A stretch of 34,992 nucleotides of DNA from DASXBA01 sp036406475 (GTDB taxonomy: Bacteria; Actinomycetota; Thermoleophilia; Solirubrobacterales; Thermoleophilaceae). The notes beneath the pieces were generated by a model that saw only the letters and a list, made by a program, of their open reading frames with translations, did not search any database and was not told where the DNA came from. Below are positions 8,500 to 16,505 of the stretch, in pieces. A program made the position numbers and the translations under genes. Within the stretch, counting starts at the first letter, position 1, and every line of letters begins with the position of its first letter. The DNA lies in contig DASXBA010000143.1 in NCBI GenBank assembly GCA_036406475.1, positions 1 through 34,992 of the forward strand, in the 5' to 3' direction.

Positions 8500-8503
<4 letters not shown>
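8476..8503. repeat. Four 7-bp tandem units giving stop codons in all six frames
   Basis: Four units, TCGCTGG then three of TCGCTAG, run from 8476 to 8503. Each CTAG (8486, 8493, 8500) gives TAG on both strands, and the 7-bp spacing puts these stops in all three frames each way. The plus-strand HemQ-like gene stops at 8494-8496 and the minus-strand reductase at 8500-8502, both inside the repeat. Confidence 0.9.
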
Positions 8504-9912
<1,409 letters not shown>

Positions 9913-9966
9913 GCGTGAAGAGGCTAGGGACGGCCGGCGAGCGAGCGCGGGATTATAGGAGCCACC

Positions 9967-10815
9967 ATGCCTTCTGCAGACCACATCCGCTCCCTCGTCG
10001 CCGACCGGGCCGTGCTCATGCCGGGCGTCTACGACGCGCTGACCGCCCGCATCGCCGCCCGCGTGGGCTTCGACGTCGTCTTCATCTCGGGCTATTCGGT
10101 GAGCGCCGCCCGGCTCGGCGAGCCCGACTTCGGCTTCCTCACCCAGACCGAGATGGCCGAGGCCGCCGGCTCGGTCTGCCGGGTCTCGGACGCCCCGGTG
10201 ATCGTCGACGCGGACACGGGCTACGGGAACGCCCTCAACGTGATGCGGGCCATGCGCGACCTGGAGGAGGTGGGCGCGTCCGGCGTCTTTCTCGAGGACC
10301 AGGTCTGGCCGAAGAAGTGCGGCCACATGCAGGGCAAGCGCGTGATCGAGACCGAGGAGCACGCCGCCAAGATCCGCGCGGCCAAGGATGCCTCCGAGCT
10401 GTTCGTCGTTGCGCGGACCGACGCCCGCCAGCCGCTGGGGCTCGAGGCCGCGATCGAGCGTTGCCTCGCCTACAAGGAGGCAGGTGCCGACGCGCTGTTC
10501 GTGGAGGCCCCGGAGTCGGTCGAGGAGCTCGAGCGGATCGCCGAGGCCCTGCCCGGCCCGCTGGTGGCGAACATGATCGAGCGCGGCGTGACTCCTCAGC
10601 TCACCAGGAGCGAGCTCGAGCGCCTCGGCTTCAACCTGATCGTCTGCCCGCTGGCGGGGCTGTTCGCGGCGGCCAGGGCCGTGACCGACGTCCTCACCGA
10701 GCTGCGCGACCGGGAGACCACCGCGGGCGCCATCGACCGGATGGTCGCCTTCGACGAGTTCAACGAGCTGGTCGAGCTCGAGGCGCGCTACGCAGACGAG
10801 GCCCGCTACGCCTGA
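9967..10815 (+). CDS. Isocitrate lyase/PEP mutase superfamily enzyme (methylisocitrate lyase-like)
   Basis: A 282-aa TIM-barrel enzyme of the isocitrate lyase/PEP phosphonomutase superfamily. These make or break C-C or C-P bonds next to an alpha-keto acid, using Mg2+. Visible signatures are MPGVYDALTARIA near the N-terminus, IVDADTGYGN with metal-binding Asp residues, and LEDQVWPKKCGHMQGK, where KKCGH is the lyase-type catalytic loop including the Cys that marks lyases rather than mutases. It resembles PrpB and oxaloacetate decarboxylase relatives. An AGGAG Shine-Dalgarno precedes the ATG. The 3' end overlaps the convergent RDD gene by 10 bp. No methylcitrate synthase is nearby, so the natural substrate is undecided. 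Confidence 0.87.
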   Translation: MPSADHIRSLVADRAVLMPGVYDALTARIAARVGFDVVFISGYSVSAARLGEPDFGFLTQTEMAEAAGSVCRVSDAPVIVDADTGYGNALNVMRAMRDLEEVGASGVFLEDQVWPKKCGHMQGKRVIETEEHAAKIRAAKDASELFVVARTDARQPLGLEAAIERCLAYKEAGADALFVEAPESVEELERIAEALPGPLVANMIERGVTPQLTRSELERLGFNLIVCPLAGLFAAARAVTDVLTELRDRETTAGAIDRMVAFDEFNELVELEARYADEARYA

Positions 10816-11735
10816 GCGGGCGGCTCCTCGTCATGGTCCTCCATGACGAGGTCGATCGGCGAGGAGACGATCTCCATCGACGAGGGTGGAGCCGGAGAGT
10901 CGGCCTCTTCCTCTTCCGCGGGCTCCGGCTCGGGCTCGGGCTCGGGCTCCGGCTCGTGGTCGCCCTCGGGCACCGGGACCGGCTCGTCCGTGGGCGGCTC
11001 CGGCTCCTCTTCCCGCTCGACCGGGACGAAGTTCTCGAGGCTCGGCTGGGGAGCCGGCTCGACGATGACCTCGGGCTCATGCTCCACGATGACCTCGGGC
11101 TCTGGCTCCGGCTCCGGCTCGAACGGCCGCATCTCGGGCACCATGTCCGGCGACAAGCCGGTGTCGCCCATGGGCTCCTCCAGTGCGGGCTCGGGCGGCG
11201 GCTCGACGGCCGGCGGCGGCTCGACGGCGAGCGCCTCGGTTGGCGGCTCTGCGACCTCGACCGCGGCCTCGGCCACCGGCGCCGCCTTCTCCGGCGCGCC
11301 GGCATCGGTCACGACCGTGCCCGCGGCAAGGTCGCCAAGGCGCTGGCGTCGCTCACCGGTGGCAAGCATCACGACGAGGCCGACCAGGTAGGCCCCGATT
11401 CCGTCGATCGGGCGCAGCAGGGTGCGGACGGCCGCGCGACGGGTGTCAAGCCGCTCACCGTCGGCGCGAACGACGCGGATCTTCATGACCCGCTTGCCGA
11501 TCGTCTGGCCGTGGTCCGACTCGAAGGCGAAGTAGTAGTAGAGCGCCCAGCCCAGGGTCAGGGCGACCGCGGGGCCGGTGAAGCCATCGAAGAGGGCGGA
11601 CATCAGCAGCGCGACTGGGATGAGCAGCGCGATGTCGATCAGCGCCGCGATCACCCGCTTGTTGTCGTACTGCGGCCCGGTAACCGGACCATGAGAGGCC
11701 GGTGCTAGACGGTCCATCCATGCCCTGATCGGCAC
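10806..11735 (-). CDS. RDD family membrane protein with long acidic Pro/Glu tail
   Basis: A 309-aa protein (GTG at 11735; an ATG at 11717 is an alternative start). Residues about 25-135 are an RDD domain: hydrophobic helices RVIAALIDIALLIPVALLMSAL, a second segment around the ALYYYFAF stretch, the conserved QTIGKRVMKIRVV loop, and a third segment GIGAYLVGLVVMLA followed by RQRLGDLAAGTVV. RDD proteins are poorly understood and some act in ion transport. The remaining ~160 residues are a disordered acidic tail rich in EP dipeptides (EPEPEPEPE) with two VIVE-containing repeats. Tail charge and length are unusual for the family. It is convergent with the PEP-mutase-like gene, overlapping it by 10 bp. 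Function unknown. Confidence 0.85.
   Translation of the reverse strand: MPIRAWMDRLAPASHGPVTGPQYDNKRVIAALIDIALLIPVALLMSALFDGFTGPAVALTLGWALYYYFAFESDHGQTIGKRVMKIRVVRADGERLDTRRAAVRTLLRPIDGIGAYLVGLVVMLATGERRQRLGDLAAGTVVTDAGAPEKAAPVAEAAVEVAEPPTEALAVEPPPAVEPPPEPALEEPMGDTGLSPDMVPEMRPFEPEPEPEPEVIVEHEPEVIVEPAPQPSLENFVPVEREEEPEPPTDEPVPVPEGDHEPEPEPEPEPEPAEEEEADSPAPPSSMEIVSSPIDLVMEDHDEEPPAQA
10921..11102. repeat. Short tandem repeats encoding the acidic tail of the RDD protein
   Basis: A GGCTCG/GGCTCC hexamer array (about 10921-10958) encodes the EP-repeat stretch. A 17-bp direct repeat beginning ACGATGACCTCG occurs at 11062-11078 and 11086-11102, 24 bp apart, encoding the duplicated PEVIVE segment. Both lie in frame within the gene. 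Confidence 0.75.
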
Positions 11736-11750
11736 TTAGGCGCCGGAGCT

Positions 11751-12596
11751 TTAGGCGATTCGGGTCTCGAGCACGCCGAGTTGCGGCGATGAGATCGCGA
11801 CCTCGTCGCCACTCTTCAGCCAGACCTTGGGATCGCGCAGGCTGCCGACGCCGGCCGGTGTCCCCGTGGAGATCACGTCACCGGGGTCGAGTGTCATCAG
11901 CTTCGAGAGGTAGGTGACGAGCGTCGGGACCGAGTGCACGAGGTCCGCCGTCGAGCCCTGCTGCATCACCTCGCCGTTCAGCCGCAGCTCGACCTCGATC
12001 GCGTCGTGCGGTCCCGCCTCGTCAGGCGTGACGAGCGCCGGGCCACAGGGCCCCGCGCCGTCGAACACCTTGCCCGGCATCCACTGGGGCGTCTTGAACT
12101 GGTAGTCGCGGGCCGAGAGGTCGTTGAGCAGCATGTAGCCGGCCACGTGGTCCATGGCGCGCTCCTCCGGCACGTCCTTGCACTGGGAGCCGATGACAAA
12201 GGCAACCTCGGCCTCGTAGTCGACCATCTCCGACCAGGGCGGGAGCGGGACGGTCGCGCCGGGCGCCGCCAGAGCGTTGGCGTACTTGGCGAAGAACGTG
12301 GGCGTCTCGGGCGGCTCCGCGCCCTGCTCCTCGGCGTGCGAGAGGTAGTTCAGCCCGATGCAGATGATCTTGTTGGGCCGCGCGATCGGCGGCAGCAGCG
12401 GCACGCCCTCGACCGGTACGCCCTCGTCCTCCACCGCCTCGACCTCGTGGATCAGGCCGCCCTGGAGCAGCGCGAACACCGTTCGGTCCTCGTGCCGGAC
12501 GTGGGCGAACGCCTCCCCCCAGATGTCGTAGACGCGGTCGTCGCGCAGGAGCGCCGCCCGCGGCCCCGAGCCGGTGTCGAAGCTGACCAGGCGCAT
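11751..12596 (-). CDS. Fumarylacetoacetate hydrolase (FAH) family protein
   Basis: A 281-aa FAH-superfamily enzyme. Members use a divalent metal to hydrolyse or decarboxylate 1,3-dicarbonyl-type acids (fumarylpyruvate, acylpyruvates, oxaloacetate, 2-hydroxyhepta-2,4-diene-1,7-dioate). The N-terminal cap (MRLVSFDTGSGPRAALL) is followed by KIICIGLNYLSHAEEQG, the metal-binding Glu128 and Glu130 in DYEAEVAFVIG, Asp159 in NDLSARDYQ, and the C-terminal ISTGTPAGVGSLRDPKVWLKSGDEVAI. The metal site is complete, so activity is expected. It sits 15 bp from the start side of the RDD gene on the same strand. No neighbouring aromatic-degradation genes allow a narrower call. Confidence 0.92.
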   Translation of the reverse strand: MRLVSFDTGSGPRAALLRDDRVYDIWGEAFAHVRHEDRTVFALLQGGLIHEVEAVEDEGVPVEGVPLLPPIARPNKIICIGLNYLSHAEEQGAEPPETPTFFAKYANALAAPGATVPLPPWSEMVDYEAEVAFVIGSQCKDVPEERAMDHVAGYMLLNDLSARDYQFKTPQWMPGKVFDGAGPCGPALVTPDEAGPHDAIEVELRLNGEVMQQGSTADLVHSVPTLVTYLSKLMTLDPGDVISTGTPAGVGSLRDPKVWLKSGDEVAISSPQLGVLETRIA

Positions 12597-12613
12597 GCGG
12601 AGGCCGGAAGCCT

Positions 12614-13303
12614 ATGTCACCGCATAGTCTGGGCGGAGTGCCCCGCCCCAGCGCCGGAAGCCGCAGCCACCCGCTCACGTCCGACTCCAGCGCCGTCGAG
12701 CACCTGCGCGGGTCGGACCCGGTGATGGCCCGCCTGATCGGCGACTACGGCGCCCCCGACGGCGTCCTGGCGCGCCGCGGCCGGCGGCCGGGCGACGCCT
12801 ACGGAGCGTTGCTGCGCTCGATCGTCGGCCAGCAGCTCTCGACCAAGGCCGCACGGACGATCTACGAGCGTCTGACCGACCTCTTCGGCGGCCGTGCACC
12901 CACGCCCGGCGAGCTCCTCGACGTGGACCCGGAGAAGCTGCGGGAGGCCGGCCTCTCGCGCGCGAAGGTGGCCTACCTGCGCGACCTCGCCGAGCACGTC
13001 GAGGACGGCGAGCTCGACCTGGAGCACATGGCCGAGCTCGACTCCGACGAGATCGCCGAGCAGCTGATCGCGATCAAGGGCCTTGGCCAGTGGACCGTCG
13101 ACATGTTCCTGATCTTCCATCTCGGCCGGCCGGACATCCTGCCGGTGGGCGACCTGGGGATCCGCCGGGCGGCCCAGATCGAGTACGGACTGGACGACCT
13201 GCCCAAGCCGCCGGAGCTGGAGCGGATCGCGGAGCCGTGGCGGCCCTGGCGCTCGCTCGCCTGCCTGTACCTGTGGCGGTCGCTGGACGCGACGCCGGGC
13301 TAG
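12614..13303 (+). CDS. DNA-3-methyladenine glycosylase II, AlkA-type HhH-GPD
   Basis: A 229-aa base-excision repair glycosylase that removes alkylated purines from DNA. It carries GALLRSIVGQQLSTKAA in the helical core, the helix-hairpin-helix LIAIKGLGQWTVDMFLIF, and LPVGDLGIRRA containing the catalytic Asp that follows the HhH. It lacks the N-terminal TBP-like domain of E. coli AlkA and the C-terminal FeS cluster of MutY/Nth, so it is the short AlkA form. Start is taken as the ATG at 12614 (purine-rich GGAAG upstream); a GTG at 12638 is possible. It is divergent from the FAH gene with only 17 bp between starts. Confidence 0.92.
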   Translation: MSPHSLGGVPRPSAGSRSHPLTSDSSAVEHLRGSDPVMARLIGDYGAPDGVLARRGRRPGDAYGALLRSIVGQQLSTKAARTIYERLTDLFGGRAPTPGELLDVDPEKLREAGLSRAKVAYLRDLAEHVEDGELDLEHMAELDSDEIAEQLIAIKGLGQWTVDMFLIFHLGRPDILPVGDLGIRRAAQIEYGLDDLPKPPELERIAEPWRPWRSLACLYLWRSLDATPG

Positions 13304-13315
13304 GCGTCGCTGCCG

Positions 13316-13405
13316 CGGCCGCGCCTCGTCGTATTCGGCCTCGGGGGTACGCTCGCAAGCTCGCTCAAAGAGCCCCCCTCGCCCGAATACGCCGCGTCGC
13401 GGCCG
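13316..13405. repeat. Long imperfect inverted repeat between convergent genes
   Basis: The 213 bp between the ends of the glycosylase and erpA contain no convincing gene. CGTATTCGG (13330-13338) pairs with CCGAATACG (13383-13391). Pairing resumes outward in GC-rich arms reaching 13316 and 13405, and inward GGGGG faces CCCCC, so a stem-loop of roughly 90 nt can form. A bidirectional terminator, a structured RNA or a REP-like element are all possible. There is no U-tract and no second copy in this window. Confidence 0.55.
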
Positions 13406-13476
13406 TTAGCTCGGGCGTCCCGCCAGCGGGCAAGTGCTTTTCGGCGCGGGCTGCGGCAAGCGAGTGACCATTTAGT

Positions 13477-13490
13477 CGGTCTATAGACCG
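13477..13490. other. Perfect 14-bp palindrome CGGTCTATAGACCG
   Basis: A fully self-complementary 14-mer in the AT-richer end of the gap, 27 bp past the erpA stop. It lies between two 3' ends, so a promoter operator is not expected. It may be part of erpA mRNA 3' structure or simply chance. Confidence 0.5.
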
Positions 13491-13516
13491 TGCAACTGGT
13501 CAACCGCGGCGAGGAG

Positions 13517-13873
13517 CTAAACCGAGGCGCCGCAGCTCGGCTCTTCGTCCGCGACGCGGAAGGAGGAGCCGCAGCCGCAGGAGGAGACTACGTTGGGGTT
13601 CGAGACGTCGAAGCCGGAGCCCATGAAGCTCTCCGTGTAGTCGACCGTGGAGCCCTCGACGTAGCGGAGGCTCGCCGGATCGACGAGGACGCGGACCCCG
13701 CCGGTCTCGAAGATGTGATCGTCGTCGTGCTGTTCGTCGAGGGCCAGCGCGTACTGGAAACCGGAGCAGCCGCCGCCACGGACGCCCACACGCAGGCCCA
13801 CGTCGCCCTCGGCGTTCTGGCCGGCCATGAAGTCCCGGACCTTCTCTGCGGCGATGTCGGTGAGTTCGACCAT
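13517..13873 (-). CDS. erpA: Iron-sulfur cluster insertion protein, A-type carrier (ErpA/IscA-like)
   Basis: A 118-aa A-type carrier that receives Fe-S clusters and passes them to apo-proteins. All three cluster-ligand Cys are present: Cys36 in GGGCSGFQY, and Cys99 and Cys101 in SCGCGSSF, with the spacing of HesB/IscA/ErpA proteins. The C-terminus extends past the usual end by about ten residues and includes one further Cys. It starts 44 bp from the divergent bolA-glutaredoxin pair, whose products work in the same pathway. A shared promoter region is likely. Confidence 0.95.
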   Translation of the reverse strand: MVELTDIAAEKVRDFMAGQNAEGDVGLRVGVRGGGCSGFQYALALDEQHDDDHIFETGGVRVLVDPASLRYVEGSTVDYTESFMGSGFDVSNPNVVSSCGCGSSFRVADEEPSCGASV

Positions 13874-13917
13874 CTACGGGAATTGTATCGGCGGTCGCGT
13901 CGGTATCGTGAAGTTCG

Positions 13918-14163
13918 ATGCCCAGCGCCGAGGAGCTGAAATCGCGTATCGAGTCGGCCCTGCCCGGCTCGCGGGTGAACGTGGAGGATCTGACGGGCGG
14001 CGGCGACCACTTCCGCGCCGAGGTCGAGTCCGAGCGCTTCGACGGCCTCACCCGGATCGAGCAGCACAAGCTCGTATACGGGGTCTTCGGCGACGAGGTC
14101 GGCGGGCCCATCCACGCGCTGTCGATCAAGACTTCGATTCCGACGGGAGATCCCCAGACATGA
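13918..14163 (+). CDS. bolA: BolA family protein
   Basis: An 81-aa BolA/IbaG-type protein with the class II KH-like fold: MPSAEELKSRIESALPGSRVNVEDLTGGGDHF, then the typical VESERFDGLTRIEQHKLVYGVFGDEVGGPIHALSIKT. BolA proteins bind monothiol CGFS glutaredoxins and help deliver or sense Fe-S clusters. Its stop overlaps the start of the glutaredoxin gene (ATGA at 14160-14163), so translation is coupled and a physical complex is expected. The length is normal for the short IbaG-like type. Confidence 0.95.
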   Translation: MPSAEELKSRIESALPGSRVNVEDLTGGGDHFRAEVESERFDGLTRIEQHKLVYGVFGDEVGGPIHALSIKTSIPTGDPQT

Positions 14164-14546
14164 CCAATACCGAGATTCGCGACTTCATCGACAACGCCAT
14201 CAAGGAGAACTCGGTGATGCTCTTCATGAAGGGCACGCCCCACCAGCCGGCCTGCGGGTTCTCCGCGCGCACGAGCGCATGCCTCAACTCGCTCGGCGTG
14301 AAGTACGCCGCGCTCGACATCCTCCCCGACCCGCGCATCCGCGAGGAGCTCTCGGAGCTCTCCGGCTGGCCGACCATCCCCCAGCTCTTCGTGGACGGCG
14401 AGCTGGTGGGCGGCTGCGACATCGTCACCGAGATGTACGAGAACGGTGAGCTGGCCGAGAAGCTCGGGGTGGAGCAGCCTGAGGACGAGCCTGAGGTGGC
14501 CCAGCCGCAGCGCGCGCCGCTGGGGCTCGACAACAACCTCGGCTAG
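14160..14546 (+). CDS. grxD: Monothiol CGFS glutaredoxin, Grx4 type
   Basis: A 128-aa Grx4-family protein: FIDNAIKENSVMLFMKGTPHQPACGFS places the active-site CGFS at residues 32-35, followed by LGVKYAALDIL, SGWPTIPQLFVDGELVGGCDIV and a short acidic C-terminal extension. CGFS glutaredoxins bridge a [2Fe-2S] cluster using glutathione or another thiol and pair with BolA. The ATG overlaps the bolA stop by 4 nt. The gene's stop abuts that of the convergent 67-aa gene (CTAG shared at 14543-14546). Actinobacteria often lack glutathione, so the cofactor here is an open point. Confidence 0.95.
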   Translation: MTNTEIRDFIDNAIKENSVMLFMKGTPHQPACGFSARTSACLNSLGVKYAALDILPDPRIREELSELSGWPTIPQLFVDGELVGGCDIVTEMYENGELAEKLGVEQPEDEPEVAQPQRAPLGLDNNLG

Positions 14547-14746
14547 CGCTTCTTTCGGCGCTGCTCCAGCGCCTTGCGGCCGCGGTCCGCGTAGCCGCGC
14601 GCCTGCTTGAGGTAGCGCTCCTTCTGCTCCGGCGGCAGCGACTGCCAGCGCTCCCACGCCATCAGGATCACCGGCCACGCTCGCCGGGCCGCCGGGCCGA
14701 GGCGGTCTAGGCGGCGGCCTTTTTGGGCTTTTGGCTGTCGAGCCAT
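14543..14746 (-). CDS. Small basic protein of unknown function (67 aa)
   Basis: A 67-residue, Arg/Lys-rich protein that I do not recognise as a named family. It is predicted helical: a basic N-terminus, a Trp-containing middle (WPVILMAWERWQSLPPEQKERY) and a basic tail ending QRRKKR. The amino-acid composition and patterned helix look like a real protein rather than an antisense shadow. The start overlaps the end of the thioredoxin-fold gene by 40 nt on the same strand, so it would be the third gene of that operon. No strong ribosome site precedes the ATG. It may bind nucleic acid or a ribosomal component; that is only suggested by its charge. Confidence 0.55.
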   Translation of the reverse strand: MARQPKAQKGRRLDRLGPAARRAWPVILMAWERWQSLPPEQKERYLKQARGYADRGRKALEQRRKKR

Positions 14747-14973
14747 TCGAGGTACTGGAGGATGCGGTGGGAGTCGTGGATGACGTCTTCGCCGTGCACC
14801 AGCACCGGCACCCAGCGCTGGCCCGTGAGCTCCTCGACCTCGGGCCGGTCGCGCTTGAGGAAGGGAACGCGAACCTCCTGGTAGTCGATCCCCATGTGAC
14901 GCAGCCGCCGCGCGACCTTGCCGCAGCGGCAGACGAGATCCGTGGGGGCCTTGCAGCGGTAGAGGACGGTCAC
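14707..14973 (-). CDS. Glutaredoxin/GST N-terminal domain protein (88 aa)
   Basis: A single thioredoxin-fold domain of about 88 aa like the N-terminal domain of glutathione S-transferases: VTVLYRCKAPTDLVCRCGKVARRL, then IDYQEVRVPFLKRDRPEVEELTGQRWVPVLVHGEDVIHDSHRILQYLE. The WVPVLV cis-Pro region and the DSHRI segment match the thiol-ligand pocket. A CRC pair sits where glutaredoxins have their redox Cys. The GTG start at 14973 overlaps the stop of the upstream SDR gene (GTGA), so the two are translationally coupled. It could be a thiol-dependent redox or isomerase partner of the SDR. Confidence 0.82.
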   Translation of the reverse strand: MTVLYRCKAPTDLVCRCGKVARRLRHMGIDYQEVRVPFLKRDRPEVEELTGQRWVPVLVHGEDVIHDSHRILQYLEWLDSQKPKKAAA

Positions 14974-16070
14974 GCCCTCAGGGTAGCCCCGGGACGCGGC
15001 AACCCGCGCAGCAGGCCCGCCGCGAGGCCGGCCGCCCCCTCCACCGCCCCGATCGCGGCGCCCGCCACCCGGAACTGGATCTGCTGGGAGCGGCGGCTGC
15101 GCGCGATCCAGTCGTGCTCGCGGTCGAGGTGCCAGGCCACGGTCGCCTCGAGCGTCTCCTCGTGCGGGCGCGCCTTCCAGCGGAGCTCCCGCTTGGCCTT
15201 GTTCGAGCGGTAGGTCCACCAGTGGCCGGCGGCCTGGACCTCCGCCTGGCTGAGCGGGCCGCGGCCCGCGCCGAGCGTGCCGGCGGCCAGCCGCGCCATC
15301 GCCGCCGGGATCTTGATCGGCGGGGCCACGCCCGAGAGGCGGCCGAGGTCGGCGAAGAGGCGGTCGAAGGTGAAGTTGCGGCCGCCGAGGATGTAGCGCT
15401 CGGCCAGCTTGCCGCGGCGGTCGGCGAGCAAATGTCCTTCCGCCGCGTCGCGTACGTCGACAACGCAGATGGCCCCGTCGGTGTACATCGGCAGCCGGCC
15501 CAGGAGGAAGCTGCGGACAAGGCGCGTGGACGCCAGGTGCACGTCGCCGGCGCCGAAGCAGACGCCGGGGTTGACGCTGACCAGCGGCAGCCCTCGCGCC
15601 GCCATGCGCATCGCCTCGACCTCCGCCTCGTGCACGGAGTTCACGTAGGGGATGCCGAGGGCACCAGCGGTGAAGAGCTGCTCCTCGTCGGCGGTTCCGC
15701 CCGGCTCCGAGTGGCCGACGGCCGCCGCGCTCGAGCTGTAGACGACCCGCTCCACACCGCCGCGCAGACATTCCTCGAGGACGGTCTTGGTGCCCTCCAC
15801 GTTCACCCGGAAGAGCCGTTCCCGGTCGGCGCTCCGCACCGAGGTCACCCCCGCCACGTGGAAGACGCGGTCCACGTCCTTGAGCGCGCGGCGCACCGCG
15901 CGCCGGTCGAGGACGTCGCAGCTCACGCGCTCGGCGTCGAGGCCACGGAGCAGCTCGTCGTTCGAGCCGTTCTCCACCGCCAGGCGCAGGTCGTCCCCGC
16001 GCTCGGCCAGGAGGTGGGCAACGTGTGAGCCGAGGAACCCGGTTGCGCCGGTTACGAGCGTCTTGGCCAC
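14970..16070 (-). CDS. Extended SDR NAD(P)-dependent epimerase/dehydratase-like protein lacking the catalytic Lys
   Basis: A 366-aa extended short-chain dehydrogenase. The cofactor loop TGATGFLGSH is at residues 7-16, VFHVAGVTS at about 69-77, and the Ser triad YSSSAAAVG at 111-119. The active-site segment reads YVNSVHEAE: Tyr142 is kept, but Val146 stands where YxxxK has its Lys. PLVSVNPGVCFGAGD and YILGGRNFTF follow as in dihydroflavonol-reductase/HpnA-like proteins, and a hydrophobic C-terminal tail (AGAAIGAVEGAAGLAAGLLRG) may touch the membrane. Without Lys, normal dehydrogenase chemistry is doubtful. It is the first gene of an overlapping run with the thioredoxin-fold and 67-aa genes. 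Confidence 0.88.
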   Translation of the reverse strand: MAKTLVTGATGFLGSHVAHLLAERGDDLRLAVENGSNDELLRGLDAERVSCDVLDRRAVRRALKDVDRVFHVAGVTSVRSADRERLFRVNVEGTKTVLEECLRGGVERVVYSSSAAAVGHSEPGGTADEEQLFTAGALGIPYVNSVHEAEVEAMRMAARGLPLVSVNPGVCFGAGDVHLASTRLVRSFLLGRLPMYTDGAICVVDVRDAAEGHLLADRRGKLAERYILGGRNFTFDRLFADLGRLSGVAPPIKIPAAMARLAAGTLGAGRGPLSQAEVQAAGHWWTYRSNKAKRELRWKARPHEETLEATVAWHLDREHDWIARSRRSQQIQFRVAGAAIGAVEGAAGLAAGLLRGLPRPGATLRA

Positions 16071-16081
16071 CGCGCGGGACC

Positions 16082-16465
16082 TCAGTAGGCCCGTGCGCGC
16101 TGGCGCTGATAGCCCTCGTAGTGCCGCTGGCAGTCGAGGCAGCGCACCGCCTCCGGCACCGCCTGGAGGCGTCCCTCGGGGATCGAGTGGCCACAGTTGC
16201 GGCAGGTGCCGTAGGTCCCGTCCGCGAGCGCCCGGCGAGCGTCGTCGATCCGGCGCTCCTCGGCGTCGAGCACGAGCCGCTCCGTCTCCTCGAGCTCCTC
16301 CTCGTAGAGATCGCTGGCGCCGTCCGCGGGATGCTGGTCGATGTCGGCCAACTCGGAGCCACGAAGACCCTCACCCGAGCGGAGCATCGCGCTGCGCGTG
16401 CGAACGAGCTCGGCGAGCCGAGCGTCCAGCGCGGCCTCGATCCTCTCTCGCTGCTCGCTGCTCAA
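16082..16465 (-). CDS. TraR/DksA family zinc-finger protein
   Basis: A 127-aa DksA-like protein. The long N-terminal coiled coil (SSEQRERIEAALDARLAEL onward, acidic EEELEETERL in the middle) leads to a C4 zinc finger with Cys88, Cys91, Cys109 and Cys112 (TCRNCG and RCLDCQ). Such proteins enter the RNA polymerase secondary channel, although many actinobacterial members have unknown roles. The start is set at the TTG at 16465 because GGGGAGG lies 5 nt upstream. An ATG at 16507 would overlap the divergent degV start, so it was not preferred. The true start is the main uncertainty. Confidence 0.87.
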   Translation of the reverse strand: MSSEQRERIEAALDARLAELVRTRSAMLRSGEGLRGSELADIDQHPADGASDLYEEELEETERLVLDAEERRIDDARRALADGTYGTCRNCGHSIPEGRLQAVPEAVRCLDCQRHYEGYQRQRARAY

Positions 16466-16505
16466 AAAGTCCTCCCCTGCGGCGAGTCTATAGGGTGCCC
16501 GCCGC

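Noticed and set aside
13300..13503. 67-codon minus-strand ORF in the gap downstream of erpA
   Set aside because: Low-complexity Ser/Arg-rich product overlapping a large inverted repeat, no ribosome site, no domain; better explained as noncoding structured DNA.
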